Source of the DNA: LMUY01 sp964235495
GTDB taxonomy: Bacteria > Pseudomonadota > Alphaproteobacteria > Acetobacterales > Acetobacteraceae
DNA: 64,000 bases
Direction of reading: 5' to 3'
NCBI GenBank assembly: GCA_964235495.1
Contig: CAXSAX010000011.1
Coordinates: 1-64,000, forward strand
Positions within the stretch are counted from its first letter, which is position 1. Every line of letters starts with the position of its first letter. The translations under genes were made by a program, and so were the position numbers. Below, one piece after another: positions 53,224 to 61,888 of the stretch. A model generated the notes under the pieces. The model was not told the origin of the DNA. It saw only the letters and a list, made by a program, of their open reading frames with translations, and made no database searches.

Positions 53224-54005
53224 TTGCCCGGATTCTGGTGATCGCCGGGTCCGACTCCGGCGGCGGCGCCGGGATTCAGGCGGACATCAAGACCGCCATG
53301 GCGCTCGGCGGCTATGCCTGCACGGCGCTCACGGCGCTGACGGCGCAGGACACGACCGGCGTGCACGGCGTGCATCCCGTGCCGCCGGCCTTCATCCGCC
53401 AGCAGATCGCGGTGGCGCTGCGGGACCCGGGCGCGGACGCCATCAAGACCGGGATGCTGGGCGACGCCGCCACCATCGCCGCCGTGGCTGACGAACTCGA
53501 TGGCGTGGTCCTGCCGCTGGTGGTGGACCCGGTGATGGTCGCCAAGGGCGGCGCATCCCTGCTGGACCCGGCGGCGGTCGGCACGCTGCGGGAACGCCTG
53601 CTGCCGCTTGCCGCGGTCATCACCCCCAACCTGCCGGAGGCCGAGCTACTGGCAGGAATGGCGATCCCGGACCTGGCCGCCATGCACCGCGCGGTCGAGG
53701 CCCTGCTGCGGCTCGGCGTGCCGGCGGTGCTGCTCAAGGGCGGCCACGGCGCGGGCGGGACGGTGACGGACCTGCTCGGCATGGCGTTCGGCACGCTGGC
53801 GTTCGAGCACCCGCGCCAGGCAACCCGGCATACCCACGGCACCGGCTGCACGATGGCCACGGCCGTGGCGGTGGGCTTGGCGGGCGGCCTGGCCCTGCCG
53901 GCGGCGGTGGAGCGGGCGTGCCGCTACGTGCAGGCGGCGCTGGCGGCGGCGCCGGGACTCGGAGTGGGGCATGGGCCGCTGGGGCATGGCGTCGCCATCA
54001 AGTAG
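53220..54005 (+). CDS. thiD: Hydroxymethylpyrimidine kinase / phosphomethylpyrimidine kinase
   Basis: 261 residues. IARILVIAGSDSGGGAGIQADIKT start, GGYACTALTALTAQDT, the PRPVHG-like DPVMVAKGGASLL and the C-terminal RHTHGTGCTMATAVA anion hole with GTGC. Phosphorylates HMP and HMP-P for thiamine. GTG start overlaps the glmM stop. A repeat element and hairpins follow directly. Confidence 0.96.
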   Translation: MIARILVIAGSDSGGGAGIQADIKTAMALGGYACTALTALTAQDTTGVHGVHPVPPAFIRQQIAVALRDPGADAIKTGMLGDAATIAAVADELDGVVLPLVVDPVMVAKGGASLLDPAAVGTLRERLLPLAAVITPNLPEAELLAGMAIPDLAAMHRAVEALLRLGVPAVLLKGGHGAGGTVTDLLGMAFGTLAFEHPRQATRHTHGTGCTMATAVAVGLAGGLALPAAVERACRYVQAALAAAPGLGVGHGPLGHGVAIK

Positions 54006-54115
54006 CAGGGCCCTGCCCTGCACCCGGAAGGGGACACGTCCCCTTCACCCCTGATAATCATAACAGGTGTCCAGAGAACTTCGTCCTCTGGTGGGGTTTG
54101 GGGCAAAGCCCCAAG
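54004..54115. repeat. Intergenic repeat, copy 2, plus palindromes
   Basis: Positions 54004-54053 match copy 1 at 8278-8330 (AGCAGGGCCCTGCCCTGCAC, then AAGGGGACACGTCCCCTT). Then follow an inverted repeat CCAGAG/CTCTGG (54071-54091) and a 7-bp stem TTGGGGC-AAA-GCCCCAA (54098-54114). It fills the gap between convergent thiD and the esterase gene and may act as a terminator in both directions. Confidence 0.6.
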
Positions 54116-54120
54116 CTTCG

Positions 54121-54939
54121 CTAACGCAGCGCCTCTATCGCCGCCCGCACCAGCAACCCGTCCGCCCGCCGCAACTCCTCGATGATCGTGAAATGGTCGG
54201 TTCCCGCCACGGGCAGCAGCGCTCCCGGCCAATGTGCCGCCGCCCGCAGCGCGTGCAGGTCGCGGCTGTCCGCCACCAGGGGCGGCAGCTCGGCCGTGCC
54301 GTAAGCGATGGCGAGCGTCTTGGCCACCGGCGGCAGCCGCAGCGGCGACAGCGCCGCCACCTCGCCGTCGGTCAGCCGCAGCGCGTCGTTCAGGTACGTG
54401 TCGCGCAACGGCCCCAGCTCATAGACGCCGGAGATCGCCAGCCCCGCCGCGACCCGGGGATGGCCGAGCGCCATGGCCGTCAGATGGCCGCCGGCGGACC
54501 AGCCGGACAGCAGCACCGGGCCGGCCACGCCGTGCTCCGCGCCGTGCGCGCCGAGCCAGTCCAGCGCCGCGTGGATTTCGGCGGTGATCGCCGTCAGGGT
54601 GGCCTCGGGCGCCAAAGTGTAGCCGGGCAGCGCCACCGACCAGCCATGGGCGCGCAGCCCCTCGCCAAGGCAGCAGAACTCCGCGGCCCGGTTGCGCTGC
54701 CAGTAGCCGCCATGGATGAACACGAAGCAGGGCGCGGCCGGGTCAAGGCCTGGAAAGATGTCCCAGCGCTGCCGCTCTCCCGCGCCGTAGGACACGTCCA
54801 GCGAGCCTGGCCAGGCGGCGCGGCAGGCGGCGGATGCGGCGATGCGGGCCGCGTTCAGCGCGGGGCTGTCCGGCACGGCGGCGCTGTTGTTGTAGGCGGC
54901 GTCCCGCTTCGCGCGGGTCATTCGGCTCCATGAGTCCAT
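54121..54939 (-). CDS. Alpha/beta hydrolase (esterase / kynurenine-formamidase-like)
   Basis: 272 residues. Oxyanion motif FIHGGYWQRN (HGGYW, about 83-92), nucleophile elbow GWSAGGHLTAMAL (Ser about 157), and Asp/His near the C-terminus (ADSRDL, GTDHFTIIEEL). HGGYW hydrolases of this size include arylformamidases of tryptophan breakdown, but no other kyn genes are near. ATG 54939 has AGGA-type sites upstream; gspK lies 20 bases upstream on the same strand. Confidence 0.88.
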   Translation of the reverse strand: MDSWSRMTRAKRDAAYNNSAAVPDSPALNAARIAASAACRAAWPGSLDVSYGAGERQRWDIFPGLDPAAPCFVFIHGGYWQRNRAAEFCCLGEGLRAHGWSVALPGYTLAPEATLTAITAEIHAALDWLGAHGAEHGVAGPVLLSGWSAGGHLTAMALGHPRVAAGLAISGVYELGPLRDTYLNDALRLTDGEVAALSPLRLPPVAKTLAIAYGTAELPPLVADSRDLHALRAAAHWPGALLPVAGTDHFTIIEELRRADGLLVRAAIEALR

Positions 54940-54959
54940 CGTCCTGCTCCCTTGCGGCG

Positions 54960-55757
54960 CTAGTTCTGTCGCACGGGCAGGGCCTCCCACAACAGGGTTT
55001 CGTACAGCCGTTTCGCCTCATCCTGCCCCAGGGCCACCACGGCGTGGCGGACGAAGCGGCTGCCGTCCGCTCCTTGCGCATCCGCCGTGATGTCCAGCAC
55101 GCTGGGCCGTGGCTCGGCGGCGGGCGGCTCGCCGCCACCCAGGCTGCGCAGGGCGTCGCGCACCACAGGGTCCGCCTGCGCGGTGTTCAGCGGGCCCGGC
55201 GCGAACACCGACAGGTGCGGGCGCAAGGCGGCCAGCAGCGCGGGCGTCATGCCCATCACCAGGCCGACCTCGCCCACGCTGGCGAAGGCCTGGCCGGTCG
55301 GCGCGGCGGGCTGCCCGGCGGCGCGGTAGCGGGCCGTGACCTGCTCCCGCGTGCCCGGCGCGTGCCACTCGACGATCGCCGTCGCGATGGCGGCGGCCCG
55401 TTGCGCGTCGGCCCCGGCGGCGGTCAGCAGCGCCGCCATCAGCGCCGGCGGGGCGAAGTTGGGGTTGAGCAACCGGTTCTCGTCCCTGATGCGCAGGGTG
55501 ATGGCGTAGCGGCCAAAGGGCAGGGCGCGGGGCCGCCCGTCGGCCGCCCAGGCGCGGGCGGGCGCATCCGCCATGTGGAACACCGCGGCAGCGACGCCAG
55601 CGTCGGCCGCCGCCTCCGCCGCCGCGGCCCGGCGGATGTTGCCGGCAAGCTGCGTGTCGCTGCGGCCGGCCAGGGTAATGCCGGTCGCCAGCAGCGCCAG
55701 CAGCACCACCGACCACAGCACGATCAACAGCGCGAAGCCGCGTGGGTGGGGCGCCAT
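54960..55757 (-). CDS. gspK: Type II secretion minor pseudopilin GspK
   Basis: 265 residues. Prepilin-like N-terminus GFALLIVLWSVVLLALLATG with the G-F processing site and hydrophobic helix, then the GspK-type alpha domain (RIRDENRLLNPNFAP, APALMAALLTAAGAD, VGEVGLVMGMTPALLAAL). Caps the pseudopilus in T2SS. ATG follows the TGA of the phosphoesterase gene without a gap, so the two are one unit. Other T2SS genes found: prepilin peptidase and gspE at 62 kb. Confidence 0.88.
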   Translation of the reverse strand: MAPHPRGFALLIVLWSVVLLALLATGITLAGRSDTQLAGNIRRAAAAEAAADAGVAAAVFHMADAPARAWAADGRPRALPFGRYAITLRIRDENRLLNPNFAPPALMAALLTAAGADAQRAAAIATAIVEWHAPGTREQVTARYRAAGQPAAPTGQAFASVGEVGLVMGMTPALLAALRPHLSVFAPGPLNTAQADPVVRDALRSLGGGEPPAAEPRPSVLDITADAQGADGSRFVRHAVVALGQDEAKRLYETLLWEALPVRQN

Positions 55758-57758
55758 TCAGTGTGGGAAGCTGGACGGGCGCGGGTTGAAGTCGGGCGGG
55801 ATCGGCTCGGCATAGCCCTGCTGCACGTCCACTGGCGTGAGGCCGAGCGCGTGGCAGCCCTGGCCGCCGTAGTGCGGCAGGCTGTCCACCAGCTCCGGCG
55901 GCACCAGCGCATAGGCGGCGGGGATCGGCGGCGCCTGGCCGAGCAGGCGGGCGGGATCGAAGCCGGAGAGCAGGTCGCCCGTGCCTGGCGTGCGGTCGTC
56001 ATGCGGGCCGAGGTTGGTTTGAGGCGCGCCGCCGGTGGCGAAGCGGGGATCCTGGCCGGCGAGGCGCGCTTGCAGCTCGTCCGGCAGGTCGGCCAGCGGG
56101 GGCAGGCCGAACAACGCGTCGATCAGCTTGATGACCGAGTTATGGTCGCCTTCCTCGCGGGAGGTGGCGTGGGCCCGGGCGAAGGGGGAGAGCAGGATCA
56201 GCGGGATGCGCGGCCCGCGTGACAGCGGCAGGCCCGCGGGGTCGAAGGACAGGATGCGCGGCGGTACATGGTCGTAATCGCCCTCGCTCTCGTCGTAGGT
56301 GATGATGACGGCGCTCTGGCCCCAGTACGGGCTGCCGGCGATGGCGTTGACCTCGCGGGCGACTAGCGCCTCAGAAATCTCGGAGTCAGAATAAGCCGGA
56401 TGGTCGTCGTCTCCCAGGAACTGCTGCTCGACGATGGCGGCCTCGTTATGCTCCGGCGATCCGGCGGGATGGCGGTTCGTGTTGAAGGCGGGCCGCAGCC
56501 CGGCGACGTTGCCGTAGCCGCCGCGCACATAGATCACCCCGCCGCCCGGGGGCAGGCGGGCCTGCGACATGTCATCAAAGAAGTTACCTAGCCCTTTCAT
56601 GTTGCTGGTCATCTGCGGATTATTGGACACGTAGCCGAAATACTGCGCGCCGTTGTGGTGGCCGACATAGCTGGCGTGGCTGGCAGTGTCCGTGTCGGTC
56701 CCCTCGTGGCCGTAGCCCTCCTGATACCAGCGCCATGCCACGGGCGGGCGTTGCAGGCCGGCGATGGCGGGCACGTCCTGCGCCACGTCCGCCAGGTCTG
56801 TGTCGGGTTTGGCGTCGGATTCAGCGATGTGCGGCAAGTCCCGCCCCGCCAGGGTGAGCGGCAGGCTGGCGAAGGTCAGGCTCTGCGCCACGGCGCTGTA
56901 GCTCCCAGCGGCGTCCGGCTTGCCGCTGGTCTCGCGCAGCGTGTTGGCCGGCTGACGTTGCGCCCCCGCGGTGGCGTCCGCCGCCGAGCCCCAGAACGGG
57001 ATCGGGTCGCCCGTGACCGGGAGGGCGGTGCCGATGGCCTCCGGGTGCTTGACCCACTGCGTCTCGCCGACCTGGCCGGAGATCATGGCGATGGCGTTGG
57101 GCGTGGAGGGTCCGATGGTGGTCTGGAAGATGTTGTCGAACAGGGTAAAACGGGCGGCGTAGTTCCACAGCAGCGGGACGGTGTCGCAATCCTCGTAGGC
57201 CATCGCCAACTCGCCAAACTGGTGAGCCTTCAGCGAGGGAACGGGGGCGCCGGCGGGGCTGTACTTGGCTTCCTCCACGCGGGCGAAACGGTCCATGCGG
57301 GGCACGCCGTCCACCAAGTCCATCTTGGCGGCCATGCGGGCGTGGCTGTGGTCCACGTCGTCGAGGTCGGCGGCGTGCTGCGCCGGGCCGATGCGGAACG
57401 GCCGTTGCACGCCGTCCGTGCCGTCCGTGTTGGTGAGAGGCTGCTCGAAGCCGGGGGTGTCGGCGGGGCTGCGCGGGCGCAGGCCGTCCGAGAACAGGCC
57501 GTTGGCGCCGGGGAAGCTGCCGAAGTAGCTGTCGAAGGAGCGGTTCTCCTGGAACAGCACGAACACGTAGCGCACCCGGCGGCGCAGCGCGGCCACCAAT
57601 TCGTCGCGGGGGAGCGCCGGGTCCTGCGCCGGGTCGGCGTAGTAGGCGGCATACGGACTGCCGGCCTGCAATGGCTGGCCGATGACGGGCTGCGCGCGGG
57701 CGAACGGGCCGCAGCAGGCGGCGAGGGTGGAGCAGGCGAGAAGCATCGAGCGGATCAT
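55758..57758 (-). CDS. Exported phosphoesterase (phospholipase C / acid phosphatase family)
   Basis: 666 residues. Signal peptide MIRSMLLACSTLAACCGPFARA, then FVLFQENRSFDSYFGSF (metal site, about 64-80), TTIGPSTPNAIAMISGQ, and VIITYDESEGDYDHVPP, HNSVIKLIDALFGLP. These are the marks of PF04185 phosphoesterases, including phospholipase C and acid phosphatase AcpA. Hydrolyses phosphate esters outside the cytoplasm. GAGGA before ATG 57758. It leads directly into gspK, so it is a candidate substrate of the type II system. Confidence 0.9.
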   Translation of the reverse strand: MIRSMLLACSTLAACCGPFARAQPVIGQPLQAGSPYAAYYADPAQDPALPRDELVAALRRRVRYVFVLFQENRSFDSYFGSFPGANGLFSDGLRPRSPADTPGFEQPLTNTDGTDGVQRPFRIGPAQHAADLDDVDHSHARMAAKMDLVDGVPRMDRFARVEEAKYSPAGAPVPSLKAHQFGELAMAYEDCDTVPLLWNYAARFTLFDNIFQTTIGPSTPNAIAMISGQVGETQWVKHPEAIGTALPVTGDPIPFWGSAADATAGAQRQPANTLRETSGKPDAAGSYSAVAQSLTFASLPLTLAGRDLPHIAESDAKPDTDLADVAQDVPAIAGLQRPPVAWRWYQEGYGHEGTDTDTASHASYVGHHNGAQYFGYVSNNPQMTSNMKGLGNFFDDMSQARLPPGGGVIYVRGGYGNVAGLRPAFNTNRHPAGSPEHNEAAIVEQQFLGDDDHPAYSDSEISEALVAREVNAIAGSPYWGQSAVIITYDESEGDYDHVPPRILSFDPAGLPLSRGPRIPLILLSPFARAHATSREEGDHNSVIKLIDALFGLPPLADLPDELQARLAGQDPRFATGGAPQTNLGPHDDRTPGTGDLLSGFDPARLLGQAPPIPAAYALVPPELVDSLPHYGGQGCHALGLTPVDVQQGYAEPIPPDFNPRPSSFPH

Positions 57759-57825
57759 GGTGTCCTCGACTGGGTGCGGGCTTGCTGAACCGTCAGAACG
57801 GCAGCGTCGGCTCATGAAAGACGTG

Positions 57826-58398
57826 CTACTCGTGCGCAGCGCCCGCCAACCAGGCGAGCAAGACGCCAACATGCTGATCAGGCGGGAAAACCGGGTAGAA
57901 GCAATGACTGATCCGACCGTCATCGACAACCAGCGTGCAGCGTTTCAAAAGCGTCATTCCGCTGGTCCTGAAGGTCGGTAGACCCACGGCATCGGCCCAT
58001 GCCAGCTTTTCGTCGGACAAAAGCGGGAAAGGCAGATGCAGCCGGCTTGCCGCTTCGAGTTGGTAGGCCGTGTCTTGCGTCGAAAGGCCGTAAAGCTGGC
58101 TCACTCCTCGCTGTTTCAGGTCAGTGAAATGATCCCTGAACGCACATGACTGTGGCGAGCATCCGCGTGCGCCGGGGATCATGTCCCATCCATCGGGATT
58201 GGGCACTCCTGGACGTCCCGTTCTTGGGTAGGCATAGACCACGGTTCGCCCGCGGCAGGCGGAAAGGTCGATGTTTTGGCCGTTTGTGGCTGGAAGCGCG
58301 ATGGGCGGGAAGCTCAACCCAGGGAGATGATCGGCTTTTCCGTCGTCGGCGGGCATCGGGATTTTTGACCAGTCGGGCCGGTCCACGCCGTTGTCCAA
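57826..58398 (-). CDS. Peroxiredoxin of the AhpC/TSA superfamily
   Basis: 190 residues from TTG 58398, chosen because a full AGGAGG lies six bases before it; the longer frame begins at GTG 58437 without one. Thioredoxin fold with DLSACRGRTVVYAYPRTGRPG, catalytic Cys in IPGARGCSPQSCAFRDHF (C-x4-C pair), LQLYGLSTQDTAYQLEAA-type helix and LSDEKLAWADAVGLPTF. Reduces hydroperoxides in the cytoplasm. Sits between the phosphoesterase and a binding protein, all leftward. Confidence 0.9.
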   Translation of the reverse strand: MDNGVDRPDWSKIPMPADDGKADHLPGLSFPPIALPATNGQNIDLSACRGRTVVYAYPRTGRPGVPNPDGWDMIPGARGCSPQSCAFRDHFTDLKQRGVSQLYGLSTQDTAYQLEAASRLHLPFPLLSDEKLAWADAVGLPTFRTSGMTLLKRCTLVVDDGRISHCFYPVFPPDQHVGVLLAWLAGAAHE

Positions 58399-58452
58399 GG
58401 CAGGCCTCCTATCGCCTTTGAGTGTCGCTGATATCACAGGCGAGCCTCTCGC

Positions 58453-59436
58453 TCATTGGCTGACCGGGGGGCACAGCAGCCCGCCCTGCGTCCACGGCGC
58501 GTTCAGCCCGGGCGGCAGGCCGAGCGGGGAGCCGGCGCCCAGGTTGCGGTCGTACAGCACGGCGTAGCTGCCCGCCGCCAGCACCGCCGCCTGCCAGCCG
58601 GCCGGCAGCCCGAGGGCAGCACCGGCCAGGGGCAGCGCCGCCGGGTCCGGCTGCTGCAGCGTCGCCAGGGTCCAGGTCACGTCCGCCGCCCAGTCCGCAT
58701 CCGCCCGCGGCGTGGCAGCCAGCACGGGGGCGGCGGCGAGCGGCTCGGGCAGCAGGCGGGCGGGGTGGCCGTCCTGGGCTGCCTGCAGGCGCAGCGCGGC
58801 GAGGCTGGGCATCTCGTGCGCCACCGCGCCGCAGCGCCCGGCGTACAACGCGTCCAGCATCTCGTCCGCCTCCTGGAACATGAAGAAGTGCATCGCCATC
58901 CCGTGCGCCGCTTGCCAGGCGAGCAGGCTGCGCTCCGGCCCGGTGCCGGGCTCGGCGCAGACGCTGGTGCCGGCCAGGTCAGCCAGGTGCCGCGCCGGGG
59001 CGCCGTCCGGCACCAGCACGCCAGCCGTGAGGAAGACCACCGGCGGGCCCGGCAGCAGCGCGGGCAGCAACCCGTCCGCCAGCATTTCGGAGGCGGTGAC
59101 GAAGGCGATGTCGTCCCCGCCGCGCTGGCTGCCCGCCGCGTCGGCGTGGAACTCGATGCGGCCCGGCGCTCCCAGCACGGCGAGCGCGGCGGCGCGGCAC
59201 AGATCGACTTCCAGCCCGTGCCAGCTGCCGTCCGGCGCCGGGAAGGCGAGGCCGGGGCGGATGGTGCCGCCGCAGCGCACCACGCCGTCCTGCCGCACCC
59301 GGTCCAGCACCGGCCCAGCGGAGGCGGCGCTGCACAGGCAGGCCAGGGCGGCGAGGGTGCCGAGGCAGCCGGATGGCAGGCGGAGGCGGACTCCCCTTAT
59401 CCTGTGGCATCGGCAGGGAGCGTCGGCGATGAACAT
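58453..59436 (-). CDS. Amino-acid-type ABC transporter periplasmic binding protein
   Basis: 327 residues from ATG 59436, with a signal peptide (SGCLGTLAALACLCSAASA). The mature part has a SBP_bac_3-type pattern (LDRVRQDGVVRCGGTIRPGLAFPAPDGSWHGLEVDLCRAAALAVLG) and hinge GTSVCAEPGTGPE. No transporter partners adjacent. ATG 59436 overlaps the divergent arsM start (59429), so a real start nearer to the signal peptide (around 59379-59397) is likely, but no ATG/GTG is there. Ligand unknown. Confidence 0.7.
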   Translation of the reverse strand: MFIADAPCRCHRIRGVRLRLPSGCLGTLAALACLCSAASAGPVLDRVRQDGVVRCGGTIRPGLAFPAPDGSWHGLEVDLCRAAALAVLGAPGRIEFHADAAGSQRGGDDIAFVTASEMLADGLLPALLPGPPVVFLTAGVLVPDGAPARHLADLAGTSVCAEPGTGPERSLLAWQAAHGMAMHFFMFQEADEMLDALYAGRCGAVAHEMPSLAALRLQAAQDGHPARLLPEPLAAAPVLAATPRADADWAADVTWTLATLQQPDPAALPLAGAALGLPAGWQAAVLAAGSYAVLYDRNLGAGSPLGLPPGLNAPWTQGGLLCPPVSQ

Positions 59437-60469
59437 CGAGAACAGTCAAGACTATTACGGCCAGGTGCTGCAAGGCTCCGCCGACCTGCGCACCGATGCC
59501 TGCTGCACCACCTCCGCCCCGCCGCCGCGGCTGCGGGCCGCCTTAGCGCAGGTGCACGAGGAGGTGCGGGGGCGCTACTACGGCTGCGGCCTGGTGGCGC
59601 CGGAGCTGATCGAGGGCGCCCGCGTGCTGGACCTCGGCTGCGGCGCTGGGCAGGATTCCTACGTGCTGGCGCAGCTGGTGGGCGAGGCCGGCCGCGTGGT
59701 GGGGGTGGACGCGACGCCGGCGCAGCTCGCGGTGGCCGAGCGCCATGCCGAGTGGCACCGCGCGCGGTTCGGCTACGCCCGCTCCAATGTCCGCTTCGTG
59801 CACGGCGACATCGAGCGGCTGGACGAATTGGGGCTGGACGGCGGCTTCGACGTGATCGTGTCCAACTGCGTCATCAACCTGGTGGCGGACAAGGGCGCGG
59901 TGTTCCGCGCCGCGCATCGGCTGCTGCGGGACGGCGGCGAGCTTTATTTTGCCGACGTGTATGCCGACCGCCGGCTGCCGGCCGGCGCGTTGGAGGACCC
60001 GGTGCTGCACGGCGAGTGCCTGGCCGGGGCGCTGTACTGGGGCGACTTCCTGCCGCTGGCGCGCGCCGCCGGATTCGCCGACCCGCGGCTGCTGACCGAC
60101 CGGCCGATCGCGCTGGCGGACGAGGCGATGGCGGCCAAGCTGGGCGGGGCGCGGTTCTTCTCCGCCACGTTTAGGCTGTTCCGCCTGCCGGGGCTGGAGC
60201 CGGCCTGCGAGGATTACGGGCAGGCGGTGCGCTACCGCGGCACGATCCCGGGGGCGGAGGCGGCTTACGTGCTGGACAAGCATCATAGGATCGAGGCGGG
60301 GCGGGTGTTTCCGGTGTGCGGCAACACCTGGCGGATGCTGGCGGGGACGCGGCTGGCGGCGCACTTCGAGTTCTTAGTGGGGGATGGGCGGCACTTCGGG
60401 GTGTTCCCGGGGTGTGGGACGAGTTTGCCATTTGAGGGTGGGGCGGAGGCGGGGGCGGCTTGCTGCTAG
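59429..60469 (+). CDS. arsM: Arsenite S-adenosylmethionine methyltransferase
   Basis: 346 residues. SAM loop RVLDLGCGAGQDSYVLAQ (about 65-82), and the four Cys that match the As(III)-binding and catalytic set by spacing: Cys25, Cys53, Cys147 (SNCVINL) and Cys197 (GECLAGALYWGDF). Methylates As(III) to volatile or less toxic forms. The terminus ends with two Cys. GGGAG precedes the ATG. No arsR, arsB or arsC is near, so it is an isolated arsenic gene. Confidence 0.93.
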   Translation: MNIENSQDYYGQVLQGSADLRTDACCTTSAPPPRLRAALAQVHEEVRGRYYGCGLVAPELIEGARVLDLGCGAGQDSYVLAQLVGEAGRVVGVDATPAQLAVAERHAEWHRARFGYARSNVRFVHGDIERLDELGLDGGFDVIVSNCVINLVADKGAVFRAAHRLLRDGGELYFADVYADRRLPAGALEDPVLHGECLAGALYWGDFLPLARAAGFADPRLLTDRPIALADEAMAAKLGGARFFSATFRLFRLPGLEPACEDYGQAVRYRGTIPGAEAAYVLDKHHRIEAGRVFPVCGNTWRMLAGTRLAAHFEFLVGDGRHFGVFPGCGTSLPFEGGAEAGAACC

Positions 60470-61870
60470 ATGTTTGGGCAAGTGGCGCTGCCATGAGCGG
60501 ACTTGATCCGGTCATCCGCGGGATGACGCCACCATCGGCCCATGCAGGTCAAGCATAGCTGTTGCCGTTGCAGCGGCGCAGATGTCCAGGTCAAGCCCAA
60601 GCATAATAGGATACCAGATCAGTCTGATCTTCCGCTTCCGACCCCAAACCAGACAATTTGGAAACAACAAACACGCTAGGATCAGACATTTGGAGGCTGG
60701 CTATGACGTTAATCGTGGCGATCTCCCGCGATCTCTTCCCAACCATTATGGTTGCCGACATTCTGCTATCTCAAGATAATAAAGCAGCTTCAACAGCTAT
60801 CCCGTTCCCCACACAGCCAAGAGAGTCAATGATAAGTAATGACGTTATCATTGGTCTTACTCAGAAGATTGTAAAAATAGCCGACGGACTAATGCTCGGA
60901 CCTGCCGGAGACACTGGATTCGTACCTGGCTTAATTGATTTCTTGTTGCGAGAATATTATCAATGTAAAACTATAGAGAAAGTAATGACGGCATTCAAAA
61001 TTATCTGTAAAGCTAACCGTGAAAGGTATCGGAATATTCAAACTGTGTTAGTGGCTCAACTAGCGGGCCAGAGCCGGATCGCCGCGTTTAACTGTAAAGA
61101 GTTTCATAACAAACGTCTTAGAACTATCGTAGCATTAGGATCGGGAGCAGAGCAGTTCGAAATGTATGTAGCGAAGATGCCACCCGTTTCAGGGATGAAG
61201 GTCGGCAACCCAATTGCCCCATCCGATGCTGACCGTATCTGCTATACATTGTATTACGTGACGTCCACATTGAAGCACCAAGCGTCGACAGGATACGGCG
61301 TTGCGAAAGTTTGGGGTGGTGGCTTCGAACTTGCAATGATGAAGAATGATAAATTCACTGAAAAGCTTGATGACGTGTTCACCCACGCATATTCGTTCTC
61401 GACCTCAAACCAAAAAATAATCAATACTAGAGTTATTGAGCGCAAAATACTTCAGTTTTACTCAGGGCCGAATTTTGTTGTTGTAACCCAGCCCGGGAAT
61501 GGCAAGCCTGCTATTTTTGTGATCCCGCCTCTAACAGAGGAGAAAGAGGTGCAACAGCCGAGTTTATCTCAGCGTCTTGCGAAGCTTGTTTATTTATATT
61601 TTGTAGATGCGAAAACAGGATGTTTGTATGTACATGCCGAGTACAATGAAACGGGCAGTCCTAATTTCCGACTCTGTCATAAACCCGGTGTCGGTGCTTA
61701 CATCGATATTTATATGTCTTACGTCAAAAAGATTATCGAGGCCCAAGTTTTCAGTGACAAGATGCTTTCGAGACTCCCTAGGCTAGTTCAGAGAGTAGGA
61801 ATATCCGCTTTTTACCATCTATAGGCATCAAACTGACGCATTGCTTACGGCAGTGTAAGATAGATGTGCT
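60470..61870. other. AT-rich island between arsM and the prepilin peptidase gene
   Basis: From about 60580 to 61860 the composition and codon use change abruptly to AT-rich, holding only one gene (60703-61824). The 230-base gap before it has two copies of CAGGTCAAGC (60545 and 60587) and a short palindrome AGATCAGTCTGATCT (60616-60630) that may be an operator. A CTTAC/GTAAG hairpin follows at 61844-61859. No integrase, transposase or long repeats were found at the edges. The composition suggests horizontal gain. Confidence 0.7.
60703..61824 (+). CDS. Proteasome/HslV-like Ntn-hydrolase fold protein with unknown C-terminal domain (candidate)
   Basis: 373 residues, AT-rich. The start is ATG 60703, preceded at seven bases by GGAGG. 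It begins M-TLIVAIS, like HslV (M-TTIVSV), so Thr2 would be the nucleophile after Met removal. Further matches in order: Asp19 in IMVADI (HslV VVIAGD), Lys55 in GLTQKIVKI (VRKVRRL region), LMLGPAGDTGFVPGLIDFLL (AGFAGGTADAF), VALGSGAEQF at 144-152 (IGSGGPYA), and VWGGGFELAMM (203-213) like the late beta-strand of beta-subunits. Residues 226-373 match nothing I know. No ATPase or partner is next to it. The family call is by pattern alone. Confidence 0.6.
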   Translation: MTLIVAISRDLFPTIMVADILLSQDNKAASTAIPFPTQPRESMISNDVIIGLTQKIVKIADGLMLGPAGDTGFVPGLIDFLLREYYQCKTIEKVMTAFKIICKANRERYRNIQTVLVAQLAGQSRIAAFNCKEFHNKRLRTIVALGSGAEQFEMYVAKMPPVSGMKVGNPIAPSDADRICYTLYYVTSTLKHQASTGYGVAKVWGGGFELAMMKNDKFTEKLDDVFTHAYSFSTSNQKIINTRVIERKILQFYSGPNFVVVTQPGNGKPAIFVIPPLTEEKEVQQPSLSQRLAKLVYLYFVDAKTGCLYVHAEYNETGSPNFRLCHKPGVGAYIDIYMSYVKKIIEAQVFSDKMLSRLPRLVQRVGISAFYHL

Positions 61871-61888
61871 CCGCATGCTCAACAGTGT

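Noticed and set aside
60470..61870. Prophage or integrative element
   Set aside because: No integrase, no tRNA target, no phage genes; only one gene with changed composition.
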